Part shown: in pieces, positions 16,283 through 24,577 of the stretch
How positions within the stretch are numbered: the first letter of the stretch is position 1
Layout of the letters: each line of letters opens with the position of its first letter
NCBI RefSeq assembly: GCF_000373645.1
Contig: NZ_KB892068.1
Span: forward strand, 25,369-89,368
Length of the DNA stretch: 64,000 nt
Direction of reading: 5' to 3'
DNA from: Streptomyces sp. ATexAB-D23
GTDB lineage: Bacteria > Actinomycetota > Actinomycetes > Streptomycetales > Streptomycetaceae
Program-made: the position numbers and the translations under genes
The notes under the pieces: model-generated
Database searches by the model: none
What the model was told of the DNA's origin: nothing
Seen by the model: only the letters and a program-made list of their open reading frames with translations

Positions 16283-16825
16283 ATGATGCAACGAGGTCTC
16301 GTACACGCGCTGGCGTGGTCGCTCGCCACCGGCGGGGCGGTCGCGGTGTCCTGGTGGGGCGTGCACGCCGTGCTGGCGGGGACGGTGTACGACCCGCCGC
16401 GAGCGGTGCCGGTCCAGACGCCCTCCTCGGAGCCCCTGACGTCCTCCACGCACCGCCCCGCCCCGTCCCCTTCGGCCTCACCGGCCCCGTCGCCCCGGGC
16501 CACCACCCCGAAGCCGGCCGCTTCCCCGTCCGGTGCGCCGTCGCCGTCGCGCACCCCGGCGAACACGCCAGGTCCGGCGTCCGGGGCCACCGCGTCGGCC
16601 GGAACGGCGAAGAGTTACGCGACGGACGGCGGCCGGATCGTGTTCGAGATCGGCGCCGAGTCGGCGCGGCTGGTGTCCGCGACCCCGGAACCGGGCTGGT
16701 CGGTGCGGGTCTGGGCGAACACGACGTGGATCAGGGTGAACTTCGCCCGGGACGACGGCACGACGGTCTCCGTCTACTGCACCTGGAACGACCACGCGCC
16801 CCTGGTGGACATCGTCACGTCATAG
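16283..16825 (+). CDS. Membrane-anchored Ser/Pro/Thr-rich secreted protein
   Basis: A 180-residue protein of unknown function. An N-terminal membrane anchor (about residues 8-32, ALAWSLATGGAVAVSWWGVH) is followed by a long Pro/Ser/Thr linker (45-105). A compact C-terminal domain of about 70 residues (starting YATDGGRIVFEIG) looks beta-rich. Two adjacent ATGs at 16283 and 16286 follow AGGAT. It is divergent from the response regulator gene, a common arrangement for two-component targets. The TAG stop codon lies in TAGGGCCTGTC, which resembles the end of the MITE-like element seen elsewhere in the window. Confidence 0.7.
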   Translation: MMQRGLVHALAWSLATGGAVAVSWWGVHAVLAGTVYDPPRAVPVQTPSSEPLTSSTHRPAPSPSASPAPSPRATTPKPAASPSGAPSPSRTPANTPGPASGATASAGTAKSYATDGGRIVFEIGAESARLVSATPEPGWSVRVWANTTWIRVNFARDDGTTVSVYCTWNDHAPLVDIVTS

Positions 16826-16875
16826 GGCCTGTCCGGCGGGGTGAATCGTCACGTCATGGGGCCGGTCCGGCCTCG

Positions 16876-17793
16876 TCAGTGGAAGGCGGACGGGGGCGGC
16901 GGCGGTGACGGGCGGGCGTCCGCGTCGTGGACCGGGGCCGCGCCGCCGGTGAAGTCGGCCAGCGCCCGCCCGTGTTCGACGCGTCCGGGGTGCGGATCGG
17001 TCGCCACCCGGCGGGTCAGCTCCGCGGTCTTCGGGGCGGTGTCCGAGGCGAGCAGGACGGCGTTGCCGAAGCGGCGGCCCCGCCACACCGTGGGGTCGGC
17101 GGCGAGGGCGAGTTCGGGGAAGACGGTGGCGGCGGTGGCGATCTGGCCGCGCAGGTGGGCCAGCGGCGGCCCGTCCGCGAGGTTGGCGACGTAACTCCCG
17201 CCGGGCTTCAGGACGCGGCGCACCTCGGCGAGGAATTCGGTGGTGGTGAGGTGGGCGGGGGTGCGGGCGCCGCTGAAGACGTCGGCGATGACGAGGTCGG
17301 CCCAGCCGTCCTGGACCTTGCCGAGCCCGGCGCGGGCGTCGGTGGCGCGGACCCTGATCCTGGCCTGCGGGTCCAGCGGCAGTTCGCGGCGCACCAGTTG
17401 GACGAGGGCGGCGTCCGCCTCGACGATCTGCTGGGTGGAGCGGGGCCGGGTGGCGGCGATGTACCGGGCGAGGGTGAACGCCCCGCCGCCCAGGTGCACG
17501 ACGTGCAGCGGCTGCCCGGCGGGGGCGGCCAGGTCGGCGATGTGGCCGATCCGGCGCTGGTACTCGAAGGAGAGGTACTCCGGGTCGTCCAGGTCGACAT
17601 GGGACTGCGGGGCGCCGTCGATCGTCAGCGTCCAGGCACGCCGGCGCTCCCGGTCGGGGACGAGTTCGGCGAGGCCGCCGTCGACCTGCTCGGAGACGTT
17701 TCCGGCCGCTGCCTGGTCTCGGGCCCCCTTGCGGTCGGCCCTGCGTTCCGCGCGCTGCTTGCGGTCGCCGCCGGCCGCTCCTCGACGTGCCAC
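16876..17793 (-). CDS. Spermidine-synthase-like methyltransferase-fold protein
   Basis: A 305-residue protein with a Rossmann fold of the polyamine aminopropyltransferase family. HLGGGAFTLARYIA is the nucleotide-binding loop (motif I), IVEADAALVQLVRREL contains the acidic ribose-binding residue, and WADLVIADVFSG matches the catalytic Asp region. A charged N-terminal extension of about 45 residues and a Pro-rich tail are extra. The GTG start at 17793 is preceded by GGGCGAGAAG. Actinomycete homologues are usually annotated spermidine synthase-like, but the true substrate is not known. Convergent with the preceding gene (50-bp gap). Confidence 0.8.
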   Translation of the reverse strand: MARRGAAGGDRKQRAERRADRKGARDQAAAGNVSEQVDGGLAELVPDRERRRAWTLTIDGAPQSHVDLDDPEYLSFEYQRRIGHIADLAAPAGQPLHVVHLGGGAFTLARYIAATRPRSTQQIVEADAALVQLVRRELPLDPQARIRVRATDARAGLGKVQDGWADLVIADVFSGARTPAHLTTTEFLAEVRRVLKPGGSYVANLADGPPLAHLRGQIATAATVFPELALAADPTVWRGRRFGNAVLLASDTAPKTAELTRRVATDPHPGRVEHGRALADFTGGAAPVHDADARPSPPPPPSAFH

Positions 17794-17871
17794 TGCTTCT
17801 CGCCCTGCTCACTGCTCATCGCGTCCGGTGACGGGCCGATCGGTGCGACCCGCCGTCCGGCCATTATGAGC

Positions 17872-18288
17872 TCAGCAGCAGTTGTCGGCCGCCTCGATCA
17901 GCCGGGCAGCCTGGTCGAGCGCGGCCCGCAGCACCGCCGGGTCGGTGACCGGGATGTTCTCGGCGGGCGGCAGCAGCCAGCCGCTGCCGGAGACCGGCGG
18001 CTCGGCGGGGATGCGCAGCCCGCGGCCGTCGGTCCGCGTACAGGCGCTGCCCGGTACGTCCCAGCCCTGGGCGGTGCCGGGCGGCACCAGGAACCCGAGG
18101 GTGTCGCAGGCGCCGTCGTGGATGACCGGGCCCACGGCCTCCTGGTCCGCGCCCCGGCGCAGGATGTCGACGGCCTCCAGACCCTGCCGGGCGGGCACGG
18201 TCACCAGATCACAGGGTTCGTCGGCTGGTGCTGTAGTGCTGGCCGTCGCGGTCGTCCGCGAGCCGGTCGCCATGTCGACATGCAACAA
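17872..18288 (-). CDS. Small protein resembling a bifunctional primase/polymerase N-terminal domain fragment
   Basis: A 138-residue cytosolic protein starting at TTG 18288, chosen because AGGAGAGG lies 5-7 nt upstream; the ATG at 18273 is 22 nt from it. The text GPVIHDGACDTLGFLVPPGTA and SGWLLPP resembles the second half of Streptomyces prim-pol-like small proteins, without the catalytic acidic residues. It ends with ADNCC. No enzymatic role can be assigned. It is divergent from the HTH-TPR regulator. The family guess is from pattern recognition only. Confidence 0.6.
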   Translation of the reverse strand: MLHVDMATGSRTTATASTTAPADEPCDLVTVPARQGLEAVDILRRGADQEAVGPVIHDGACDTLGFLVPPGTAQGWDVPGSACTRTDGRGLRIPAEPPVSGSGWLLPPAENIPVTDPAVLRAALDQAARLIEAADNCC

Positions 18289-18529
18289 GGGACCTCTCCT
18301 CTCATCGCCGGGGTGGAGCCGGACCCCGTCTCCGCATGGACCAACGCCCCAACCCCGTCAAGGGCTACGGTGCAGCACCGCCGCAAAGGGTGGCAGTTCA
18401 TGGCGGATCGCGGGCGAGATGCCCGGTTTATAGGGAAACGCTGCGTGTGTGCCTCATCACAGCGGGTACGTTCTTGCTCCGCCGGGACCCCGGAAACGAC
18501 GCCCGGCTCGCACCAGAGAGGGCCCCGCC

Positions 18530-19894
18530 ATGGTGTCGACACGGGCAGTTCCCAACCTCGCCTTCCGGCGGCTGCGCGGCTCGCGCTCCGCCGGGGAGTT
18601 CGCCGCGGCGGTACGCAGGGCCGCGCGCGAGATCGGCGAACAGGTCGCGTGCGACGCCCGGTACATCGGACGCGTGGAGTCCGGCGAGATCCGCTGTCCC
18701 AACTACGCGTACGAGCGGGTCTTCCTGCACATGTTCCCAGGGGCGGCCCTGGAGGACCTCGGCTTCTCGCCGCGTGCGTCGGTACGCGGCCGGGCGGCGA
18801 GGCCCCCCGCCGACGTCCCGCGACCCCCGACTGCCCCGCTGCTCGCACCCGGCAGCGACACCGACGAGGAGTGCGACGTGCTGCGTCGCGTATTCATGAC
18901 GAGCGGCACCACCGCGGTGGCCTCCGCTTCCCTGGGCCTGGGCCTCGGCGGCCCGGCGTCCGCGTCCCTGCCCACACAGCGCCGGTTCGGCGAGGCGGAG
19001 GTGAGCGCCGTCGAGAGGGCGGTGCGGGAGATCCGGCTGCTGGACGACCGGCACGGCGGCGACCGGCTCTACCGGCGTGCCGCGCAGCCGCTGCGGGCGG
19101 CGTACGCGCTGCTCGACGCCGGGACCGCGAGCCGGGGCGCCACGGCGGACCGGCTGCACTCCGGGGCCGGTGAGCTGGCCATCTCGGTGGGGTGGCTGGC
19201 CCATGACTCGGCCCGCTTCGAGGACGCCCGCTCCCACTACGCGGAGGCGCTGGCCACGGCACGGGTGGCCGGGGACGCGGCCCTGGAGGCGCACGCCTTC
19301 TGCAACGCGTCGTTCCTGGCCCGCGACACGGGGCGGCCGCGCGAGGCGGTGCGCGCGGCGGAGGCGGGGCTGCGGGCCGCCCAGCCGCTGGGCTCACCCC
19401 GGCTGCGGGCGCTGCTCACGCTGCGGGAGGCGGGGGGCCGGGCGGGGCTCGGGGACCGCACGGGCTGCGAGCGGGCGCTCGGACGGGCGCACACCGCGTT
19501 CTCGCGGGGGCCGTCGGGGGCGGACCCCGAGTGGATGAGCTTCTTCCGCGAGGCGGAGCTGGAGATGCTGGAGGCGCAGTGCTGGGCGGCGCTGGGCGAG
19601 TGGTCGCGGGCCGCGCGGCACGCACGGCGGGCGGTGCGGACGCAGGACCCCCACTTCACCCGGAACCTCGCCCTGTACCGGGCCGAACTCACCGTGGACC
19701 TGGCCCACGCGGGCCTCGCGGAGGAGGCGGCGGCCACGGGCCACGAGGTCCTTGACCTCCTGGAACAGGTCCGGTCCTCGCGCATCCGCACGATGCTGAC
19801 GGACGCGGTGACGGTCCTGGAACCGCGAGGGCGGGGCACGACGGACATCCAGGACTTCGTGGACCGCCACCGAGCGGCGACGTCCGCCACGTAA
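18530..19894 (+). CDS. HTH/TPR regulator of the NsdA-like type
   Basis: A 454-residue cytosolic protein. Residues about 10-85 resemble a divergent helix-turn-helix domain (FAAAVRRAAREIGEQVACDARYI, then RVESGEIRCPNYAYE). A low-complexity stretch with RRVFMTSGTTAVASASLGLG follows, and the C-terminal two thirds is TPR-like helical repeats (AHDSARFEDARSHYAEAL and so on). This is the architecture of the Streptomyces NsdA family, negative regulators of antibiotic production and development; membership is inferred. The ATG at 18530 has AGAGAGGG upstream. The RRVFMTSGTT stretch resembles a Tat signal but is internal and probably a family relic. Confidence 0.75.
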   Translation: MVSTRAVPNLAFRRLRGSRSAGEFAAAVRRAAREIGEQVACDARYIGRVESGEIRCPNYAYERVFLHMFPGAALEDLGFSPRASVRGRAARPPADVPRPPTAPLLAPGSDTDEECDVLRRVFMTSGTTAVASASLGLGLGGPASASLPTQRRFGEAEVSAVERAVREIRLLDDRHGGDRLYRRAAQPLRAAYALLDAGTASRGATADRLHSGAGELAISVGWLAHDSARFEDARSHYAEALATARVAGDAALEAHAFCNASFLARDTGRPREAVRAAEAGLRAAQPLGSPRLRALLTLREAGGRAGLGDRTGCERALGRAHTAFSRGPSGADPEWMSFFREAELEMLEAQCWAALGEWSRAARHARRAVRTQDPHFTRNLALYRAELTVDLAHAGLAEEAAATGHEVLDLLEQVRSSRIRTMLTDAVTVLEPRGRGTTDIQDFVDRHRAATSAT

Positions 19895-19914
19895 CGCCCC
19901 GGCCCGGCCCCTTC

Positions 19915-19997
19915 CAGCCCGTCCGGCGTTCGAGGACGGAACCGTTGCCCCGGAAAAACCCAGCCCGTCCGGCGTTCGAGGGCGGAACCGCTGCCCC
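19915..19997. repeat. Tandem pair of a dispersed Streptomyces intergenic motif
   Basis: Two 37-bp copies (19915-19951 and 19961-19997, 35 of 37 identical) beginning CAGCCCGTCCGGCGTTCGAG are separated by 9 bp. This motif is a familiar dispersed sequence between Streptomyces genes. It lies in the convergent gap between the TPR regulator and the histidine phosphatase, where it may act in termination. Confidence 0.75.
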
Positions 19998-20058
19998 CGG
20001 GCCGGGCAGGGCTTCCGGGGCCCCGGGCCGGTGGGCAGGCCGGACGAGCCGGCGGTGC

Positions 20059-20655
20059 TCACCGCTCAAGGTGCCCCGTGTCGTTCCAGCGCTGGATCGC
20101 CGGCGCCCCGTACGCCCAGCCGAGGACGGAGAGCGACGTCGGGGCCAGCCAGATGCGGGCGCCGAAGGAGATGTCCTCGCCCAGCCACCGCGCGCCCAGC
20201 GCCCGCAGGATGTGGCCGTGGGCGAAGACCAGCACGTCGCGGTCGGCCGAGCGCGCCCAGTCGACGATCTCGTCGGCGCGGGCGGCGACCTCGGCCGGGG
20301 TCTCCCCCTCCGGCACCCCGTCGCGCCAGATGAACCAGTCCGGCCGCCCCGCCTTGATCTCGGCCGGCGTCATCCCCTCGTACGCCCCGTAGTCCCACTC
20401 CATCAGCGCGTCCCACGGCTCGGCCCGGTCGCCGAAGCCGGCGAGCCCGCAGGTCTCGGCGGCCCGTACGAGCGGGCTGGTGCGGATCTCCAGGCCGGAC
20501 AGCCCGTCCCACGGCCCCCGGTGCAGCCGCTCGCCGAGCAGCTTGGCCCCGTCCCGGCCGGCGTCGAGCAGCGGAATGTCCGTCCTGCCGGTGTGCCTGC
20601 CGTTGAGGGACCATTCCGTCTGCCCGTGCCGGGCGAGCAGGATGCGCGGTGCCAT
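20059..20655 (-). CDS. Histidine phosphatase (phosphoglycerate-mutase-like)
   Basis: A 198-residue protein of the histidine phosphatase superfamily. LARHGQTEW supplies the phospho-accepting His, RTSPLVRAAETC the second phosphate-binding Arg, and VLVFAHGHILRAL the second catalytic His. Length fits stand-alone SixA/PhoE/CobC-type enzymes. The ATG at 20655 is the natural start. The substrate cannot be told from sequence: candidates include phosphorylated sugars and alpha-ribazole phosphate. It has no operon partner; the next gene is divergent after 280 bp. Confidence 0.88.
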   Translation of the reverse strand: MAPRILLARHGQTEWSLNGRHTGRTDIPLLDAGRDGAKLLGERLHRGPWDGLSGLEIRTSPLVRAAETCGLAGFGDRAEPWDALMEWDYGAYEGMTPAEIKAGRPDWFIWRDGVPEGETPAEVAARADEIVDWARSADRDVLVFAHGHILRALGARWLGEDISFGARIWLAPTSLSVLGWAYGAPAIQRWNDTGHLER

Positions 20656-20935
20656 AAGAGGGTTCTCCCGAAAAGCTGAGACCTGAGATGCGGAATCTGA
20701 AATCTTGGTACGGAGCGGAGCAACGGAGCAGAGACGAACGGATCGTCCGGTTTTCCATCATCCCGCACCTGCCCGCGAGGCAACCCGGGGGGCCGCAGCG
20801 GCGTCCCACTGTCCACAGAGCGATCCGCACAGCTGAGGGGTGCCGACCACACCCCCGGGGGAACCGCGGCCGACCCGCACCGTACGGTTGAACGCCCGCA
20901 GTCGGCCGCATGAACACATGATGGAGAACTTCCGG

Positions 20936-21907
20936 ATGCCGCATGCCACCACCGCGCCCGCGCCGCGCCACCGGCCCCGCTGGTGGACCGAGCTGCCGCT
21001 CCTGGCCCTGGTGTACGCGGCGTACTCCGGCGGCCGGCTCCTGGCGCGCGGCGACGTCTCAACGGCCGTCGACCACGGGCTGCGCATCCTGCACCTGGAG
21101 AAGACCCTCTTCCTCAACGCCGAGCACCCGCTCAACCGCCTCTTCACCGCGCACGCCTCCATAGGCATACCCGCCGACTTCGCCTACGCCTCGCTGCACT
21201 ACGTGGTCACCCCGGCCGTCCTGATCTGGATGTTCCGGCGCCACTCGGCCGCGTACCGCAGGGCACGCACCTGGCTGATGACCTCGACCATGCTCGGCCT
21301 GATCGGCTTCACCCTGATGCCGACCTGCCCGCCGCGGCTGCTGGCCGCCGGGCACGGCTTCGTCGACACGATGGCCCAGTACAGCTCGTACGGGTGGTGG
21401 GGCACGGAGGCGAGCGCCCCGCGCGGCATGGGCGGCATGACCAACCAGTACGCGGCGATGCCGAGCCTGCACGTCGGCTGGGCGCTGTGGTGCGGCATCC
21501 TGCTGTGGCGCCACGCCAAGCACCCGCTCCTGCGGGCGGCCGGTGTCGCCTACCCTCTGATCACGGCGTTCGTGGTGATGGGCACCGCCAACCACTACCT
21601 GCTGGACGCCGTCGCCGGCGCCGCCGTGATGGGTGTCGGGGCCCTGCTGGCCCGGCCCGTGATGCGCCTGGCCGACCGGGTCAAGCAGGCCGTGCTCCCC
21701 CGCTTCGCGGCCGGGCTCGCGTCCGGCGGGTCCCCGGATGTCAGTGCCGGGTGCAAGACTTCGGCGGGTGAGCGAATCCCCGGCCAGCGGACCTCCTCCG
21801 CAGAACCATCCGACGCGGCAGCCGCGGCCGGTCCGCCTGCCCGGCCAGACGCCGCCGCCCCGGCCGGACGAGCCCCCGAGGGGGACCCTGCGACAGCGGC
21901 TCGCTGA
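20936..21907 (+). CDS. PAP2-family membrane phosphatase or inositolphosphotransferase-like protein
   Basis: A 323-residue integral membrane protein with about six membrane segments. The PAP2 catalytic motifs are MPSLHVGWALW (first His) and GTANHYLLDAVAGA (second His plus Asp); the sequence style is that of the Aur1/inositol phosphorylceramide-synthase-like branch. It should act on lipid phosphates at the outer membrane face. The ATG at 20936 is preferred because GGAGAA lies 8 nt upstream; ATGs at 20918 and 20921 are alternatives. The last 55 residues are Ala/Pro-rich and read through the 5' end of the nuclease gene in another frame, a 140-bp overlap. Confidence 0.82.
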   Translation: MPHATTAPAPRHRPRWWTELPLLALVYAAYSGGRLLARGDVSTAVDHGLRILHLEKTLFLNAEHPLNRLFTAHASIGIPADFAYASLHYVVTPAVLIWMFRRHSAAYRRARTWLMTSTMLGLIGFTLMPTCPPRLLAAGHGFVDTMAQYSSYGWWGTEASAPRGMGGMTNQYAAMPSLHVGWALWCGILLWRHAKHPLLRAAGVAYPLITAFVVMGTANHYLLDAVAGAAVMGVGALLARPVMRLADRVKQAVLPRFAAGLASGGSPDVSAGCKTSAGERIPGQRTSSAEPSDAAAAAGPPARPDAAAPAGRAPEGDPATAAR

Positions 21908-22976
21908 GCTGAGGGGCCCCGCGCTCCCCCGCCCGCTGGACGCCCGCGCGCTCGCGGCCCTCGCCGCCAACCCCGGCTGCAAGCGCCGCGCCCTGCTCGA
22001 CGGGGCGGGCGTCGACAAGGGCGCGCTCGCCACCGCGCTGGGCTCCCCGGCCCCCTTCGGCCAGTCCCAGTTCGCCTTCATGCGGGGCAACGCCTTCGAG
22101 GCCAGGGTCAAGGCCGACGGCGGTACGGAGCTGATGCGCCTGCTGTACGAGCGCCTCGGCGGCCCCGGCGAACCGCCGCGCGATGTCGCGGTGCCCGATC
22201 TGACGGCCGCCGGGCCCGAGGGCCGTGCGGCCAGGACCGCGCTGGCCCTGCGGGAGGCGACGCGGGCGGGCGGCTGGGCGCTGCTCGACCACCCGATGCT
22301 GGCCCTGGAGGTGGCGGGCTCCCCTGCCTATCTGGAGCCGGACGCGGTGGTGGTGCACCCCGACGGCACCTGGACCGTGGTGGAGATCAAGTCGTTCCCG
22401 ATGATCGACGGCTCGGCCGACGCGGCGAAGGTGGGCGCGGCGGCCCGCCAGTCCGCGGTGTACGTGCTGGCCCTCGAACGGGTCGCGGAGGTCACGGACG
22501 GGGCGCGGGTCGGCCACCGGGTGCTGCTGGTGTGCCCGAAGGACTTCTCGAACCTGCCGGCCGCCTCCGTCGTCGACGTACGCAAGCAGCGCGCGGTGAC
22601 CCGCAGGCAGCTGACCAGGCTCACCCGCGTCGACGAGATCGCGGCGGCGCTGCCCGAGGGCACCACGTTCGACCCGGAGCGCTCCCCCGAGGAGCTGGAG
22701 ACGGCCGTCGAGTCGGTGACCGCGGCCTATGCGCCGGAGTGCCTGTCCTCGTGCGAGCTGGCGTTCCACTGCCGGTCCCGGGCGCGCGCCGAGGGGGCCG
22801 TGGAGTCGCTGGGGCGCGGGGTGCGGGGCGAGCTGGGCGGGCTGACGACGGTCGCCGGGGTGCTGGCCGCGGCCGCGGGCAAGGAGGGCGATCCGGCCGA
22901 TCCCGCGGTCGCCGCCCTGCGCCGCGCGGCGGCCCTGCGCGCCGAGGCGCTGGAGGGCCGCGTCGCATGTCACTGA
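21768..22976 (+). CDS. RecB/Cas4-like PD-(D/E)XK nuclease with predicted Fe-S cluster
   Basis: A 402-residue nuclease. The core motif is Asp192 (LEPDAVVV), then Glu206-Ile-Lys208 (VVEIKSF), then the RecB-family QSAVY (Gln228-Tyr232). Four cysteines, Cys71, Cys325, Cys329 and Cys335 (one N-terminal plus C-x3-C-x5-C), are arranged as in the Fe-S nucleases Cas4, AddB and Dna2. The start is uncertain: GTG 21768 is used, ATG 21738 is possible, and the next ATG (22081) is too late because Cys71 would be lost. The gene overlaps the next by 10 bases and is the first of a three-gene operon with an SF1 helicase. It is read as a DNA-end processing nuclease. Confidence 0.78.
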   Translation: MSESPASGPPPQNHPTRQPRPVRLPGQTPPPRPDEPPRGTLRQRLAELRGPALPRPLDARALAALAANPGCKRRALLDGAGVDKGALATALGSPAPFGQSQFAFMRGNAFEARVKADGGTELMRLLYERLGGPGEPPRDVAVPDLTAAGPEGRAARTALALREATRAGGWALLDHPMLALEVAGSPAYLEPDAVVVHPDGTWTVVEIKSFPMIDGSADAAKVGAAARQSAVYVLALERVAEVTDGARVGHRVLLVCPKDFSNLPAASVVDVRKQRAVTRRQLTRLTRVDEIAAALPEGTTFDPERSPEELETAVESVTAAYAPECLSSCELAFHCRSRARAEGAVESLGRGVRGELGGLTTVAGVLAAAAGKEGDPADPAVAALRRAAALRAEALEGRVACH

Positions 22977-24577
22977 TCAGCACGCTGGCCCGGCTGGAGG
23001 CCGTGGAGAGCGGCCGGGCCCGGCCGACGGCCACGGTCCGCCACCGCCGGCTGACCGCCCGGCCGCTCGTCCTGGTGCCGCTGACCACGGCGGGCGAGGC
23101 GGGCGCCCCGCTGGGCGCCCTCGTCGGCACCGACCGGGAGGCGCCCCGGCTGCTGGCCGTGGCCCAGCCGCGCGACCGGGACCTGCGCTTCGCCTTCCTC
23201 GCCGACCTGGCCGAGGCGGTCCTGCCGCACATCGAGGCGTACGCCGACGTCATCGAGCCGGCCGAGCGGAACGAGACCGATCCCGCGACCGGGAAGCGGG
23301 TCAGGGTCGAGACCGAGCTGTGTGTGGACGCGGCGCAGATCGTGGTGCCGAGCCGGGCGGGCATCGAGTTCGTCCGGCTGCTGGGGCGTTCCATGCGGTT
23401 CCGGCGCACCGCCGAGGACGACCCGGACACCCCGTATCCGGCGCCGGCCCGGGTCCCGCTGCTGGGCCGCTGGCTGACGCACTACGGCGAGCGGGCCCGG
23501 GTCCCGGGCTCCTCGCTCCTGCTCGCCTGCACCGACCTCCTCAACCGGCACTGGGCGACCGGCCAGTCGAATCTGGAGGACCAGCATCTGGGGGCCCTGC
23601 TGGCCTGGATCGATCCGCCGGCCGGTGAGTCGGGCGCCGAGGCCGCGCTCCGCGCCGAGCTGGCCCGGGACGCGGGGGGCCAGCTGCTGTGCCCGCCGGC
23701 CGGTCCCGCCACCGACCCGGACTTCGACAACCGGCTGCTGGCCCCGGCGATCGAGAAGTACGACCGGGCGCGCTCCTCGCTCGCGGCGGCTGAGGACGGC
23801 CTGGCGGCGGACGCCGGGCTCGCCGGGCTGACCGGCGCCGAGCGGGAGATCAGGGCGCTGCTCGCCGGGGTGCTGCGGCCGACCTGGGACGCGGTGTGGC
23901 GGGGGCTGGACCTGCTGCGGGAGCTGCCGGAGGGCGCCAGGACCGAGGACCGCTGGACCCGGGACCGCTGGTCGTTCACCGCCCACCGCGACCGGGTGCG
24001 GGCCGGTGAGCCGCCCCAGCCGCGCAGGGACGACGCGGTGACGGCCGCCCGCAAGCTGGCCGCGCGGGAGACGGCGCAGGCGCAGCTGGAGGCCCAGGAG
24101 GCGCTGGACGATCCGCTGGTGCTGGCGGGCCGCCGGCTGGCCGGGGAGGCGTTCGTCGGAGAGGTGAGCGCGGTGGAGATGGCGTACAGCGAGTCGAAGC
24201 GGCCCTCTCCGCGCCCGCTGGTCACGGTCCGGACCGATGAGCGTCCGCAGCTGGGCGAGCGGGTGAAGGTCTACCGCTCGCTGGACGGCAAGCCGCAGAC
24301 CGCGGAGTTCGTGGGGCACGGCCCGGCGGACGAGGAGGGCGGGGCGCCCTCGCTGGTGCTGCGGATCACCGACCGGATGGGGCGCGGCAAGGAGCCCGCC
24401 CCGGGGTCGGTCCCGGAGCCGGGTGACCGGATCTCCTGGACCCTGTTCGAGCACGACCAGCGCGGCGGGCCGCAACTGCCGGACGCGGAGGAGACGCCGT
24501 GGACCCACGGCGGCCCGCCCGGCGCCGTCGAAGCGGCCGAGCGCCCCGACCCCGTGACCCCGGAGGACCTGCTGTGA
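22967..24577 (+). CDS. Uncharacterised middle protein of the nuclease-helicase operon
   Basis: A 536-residue protein with no family I can name. The N-terminal part (1-150) is mixed alpha/beta with RDLRFAFLADLAEAVLPHIEAYADV. A helical middle follows, containing LTGAEREIRALLAGVLRPTWDAVWRGLDLL, then a Glu/Ala helix (KLAARETAQAQLEAQEAL). The C-terminal 110 residues are beta-rich, with GERVKVYRSLDGKPQTAEFVG and EPGDRISWTLFEHD, and could be a barrel like domain 1B of Upf1/Dna2 helicases. ATG 22967 lies in the nuclease's last codons (10-base overlap), and the stop overlaps the helicase GTG by 4 bases. Tight coupling implies a complex. Confidence 0.72.
   Translation: MSLISTLARLEAVESGRARPTATVRHRRLTARPLVLVPLTTAGEAGAPLGALVGTDREAPRLLAVAQPRDRDLRFAFLADLAEAVLPHIEAYADVIEPAERNETDPATGKRVRVETELCVDAAQIVVPSRAGIEFVRLLGRSMRFRRTAEDDPDTPYPAPARVPLLGRWLTHYGERARVPGSSLLLACTDLLNRHWATGQSNLEDQHLGALLAWIDPPAGESGAEAALRAELARDAGGQLLCPPAGPATDPDFDNRLLAPAIEKYDRARSSLAAAEDGLAADAGLAGLTGAEREIRALLAGVLRPTWDAVWRGLDLLRELPEGARTEDRWTRDRWSFTAHRDRVRAGEPPQPRRDDAVTAARKLAARETAQAQLEAQEALDDPLVLAGRRLAGEAFVGEVSAVEMAYSESKRPSPRPLVTVRTDERPQLGERVKVYRSLDGKPQTAEFVGHGPADEEGGAPSLVLRITDRMGRGKEPAPGSVPEPGDRISWTLFEHDQRGGPQLPDAEETPWTHGGPPGAVEAAERPDPVTPEDLL

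Noticed and set aside
14090..16453. A single 787-residue kinase-regulator fusion
   Set aside because: The frame stays open upstream of the kinase only because stop codons are rare; the kinase ATG at 15511 overlaps the regulator stop in ATGA, the usual two-gene arrangement.
18887..18970. Tat signal peptide inside the HTH/TPR regulator
   Set aside because: RRVFMTSGTTAVASASLGLG is 120 residues from the start of a cytosolic regulator, so it cannot act as an N-terminal export signal; it is common in this protein family.
21768..22976. Cas4-like nuclease as part of a CRISPR-Cas system
   Set aside because: No other cas genes and no repeat-spacer array in the window; the partner is a helicase as in Dna2, not Cas1/Cas2.
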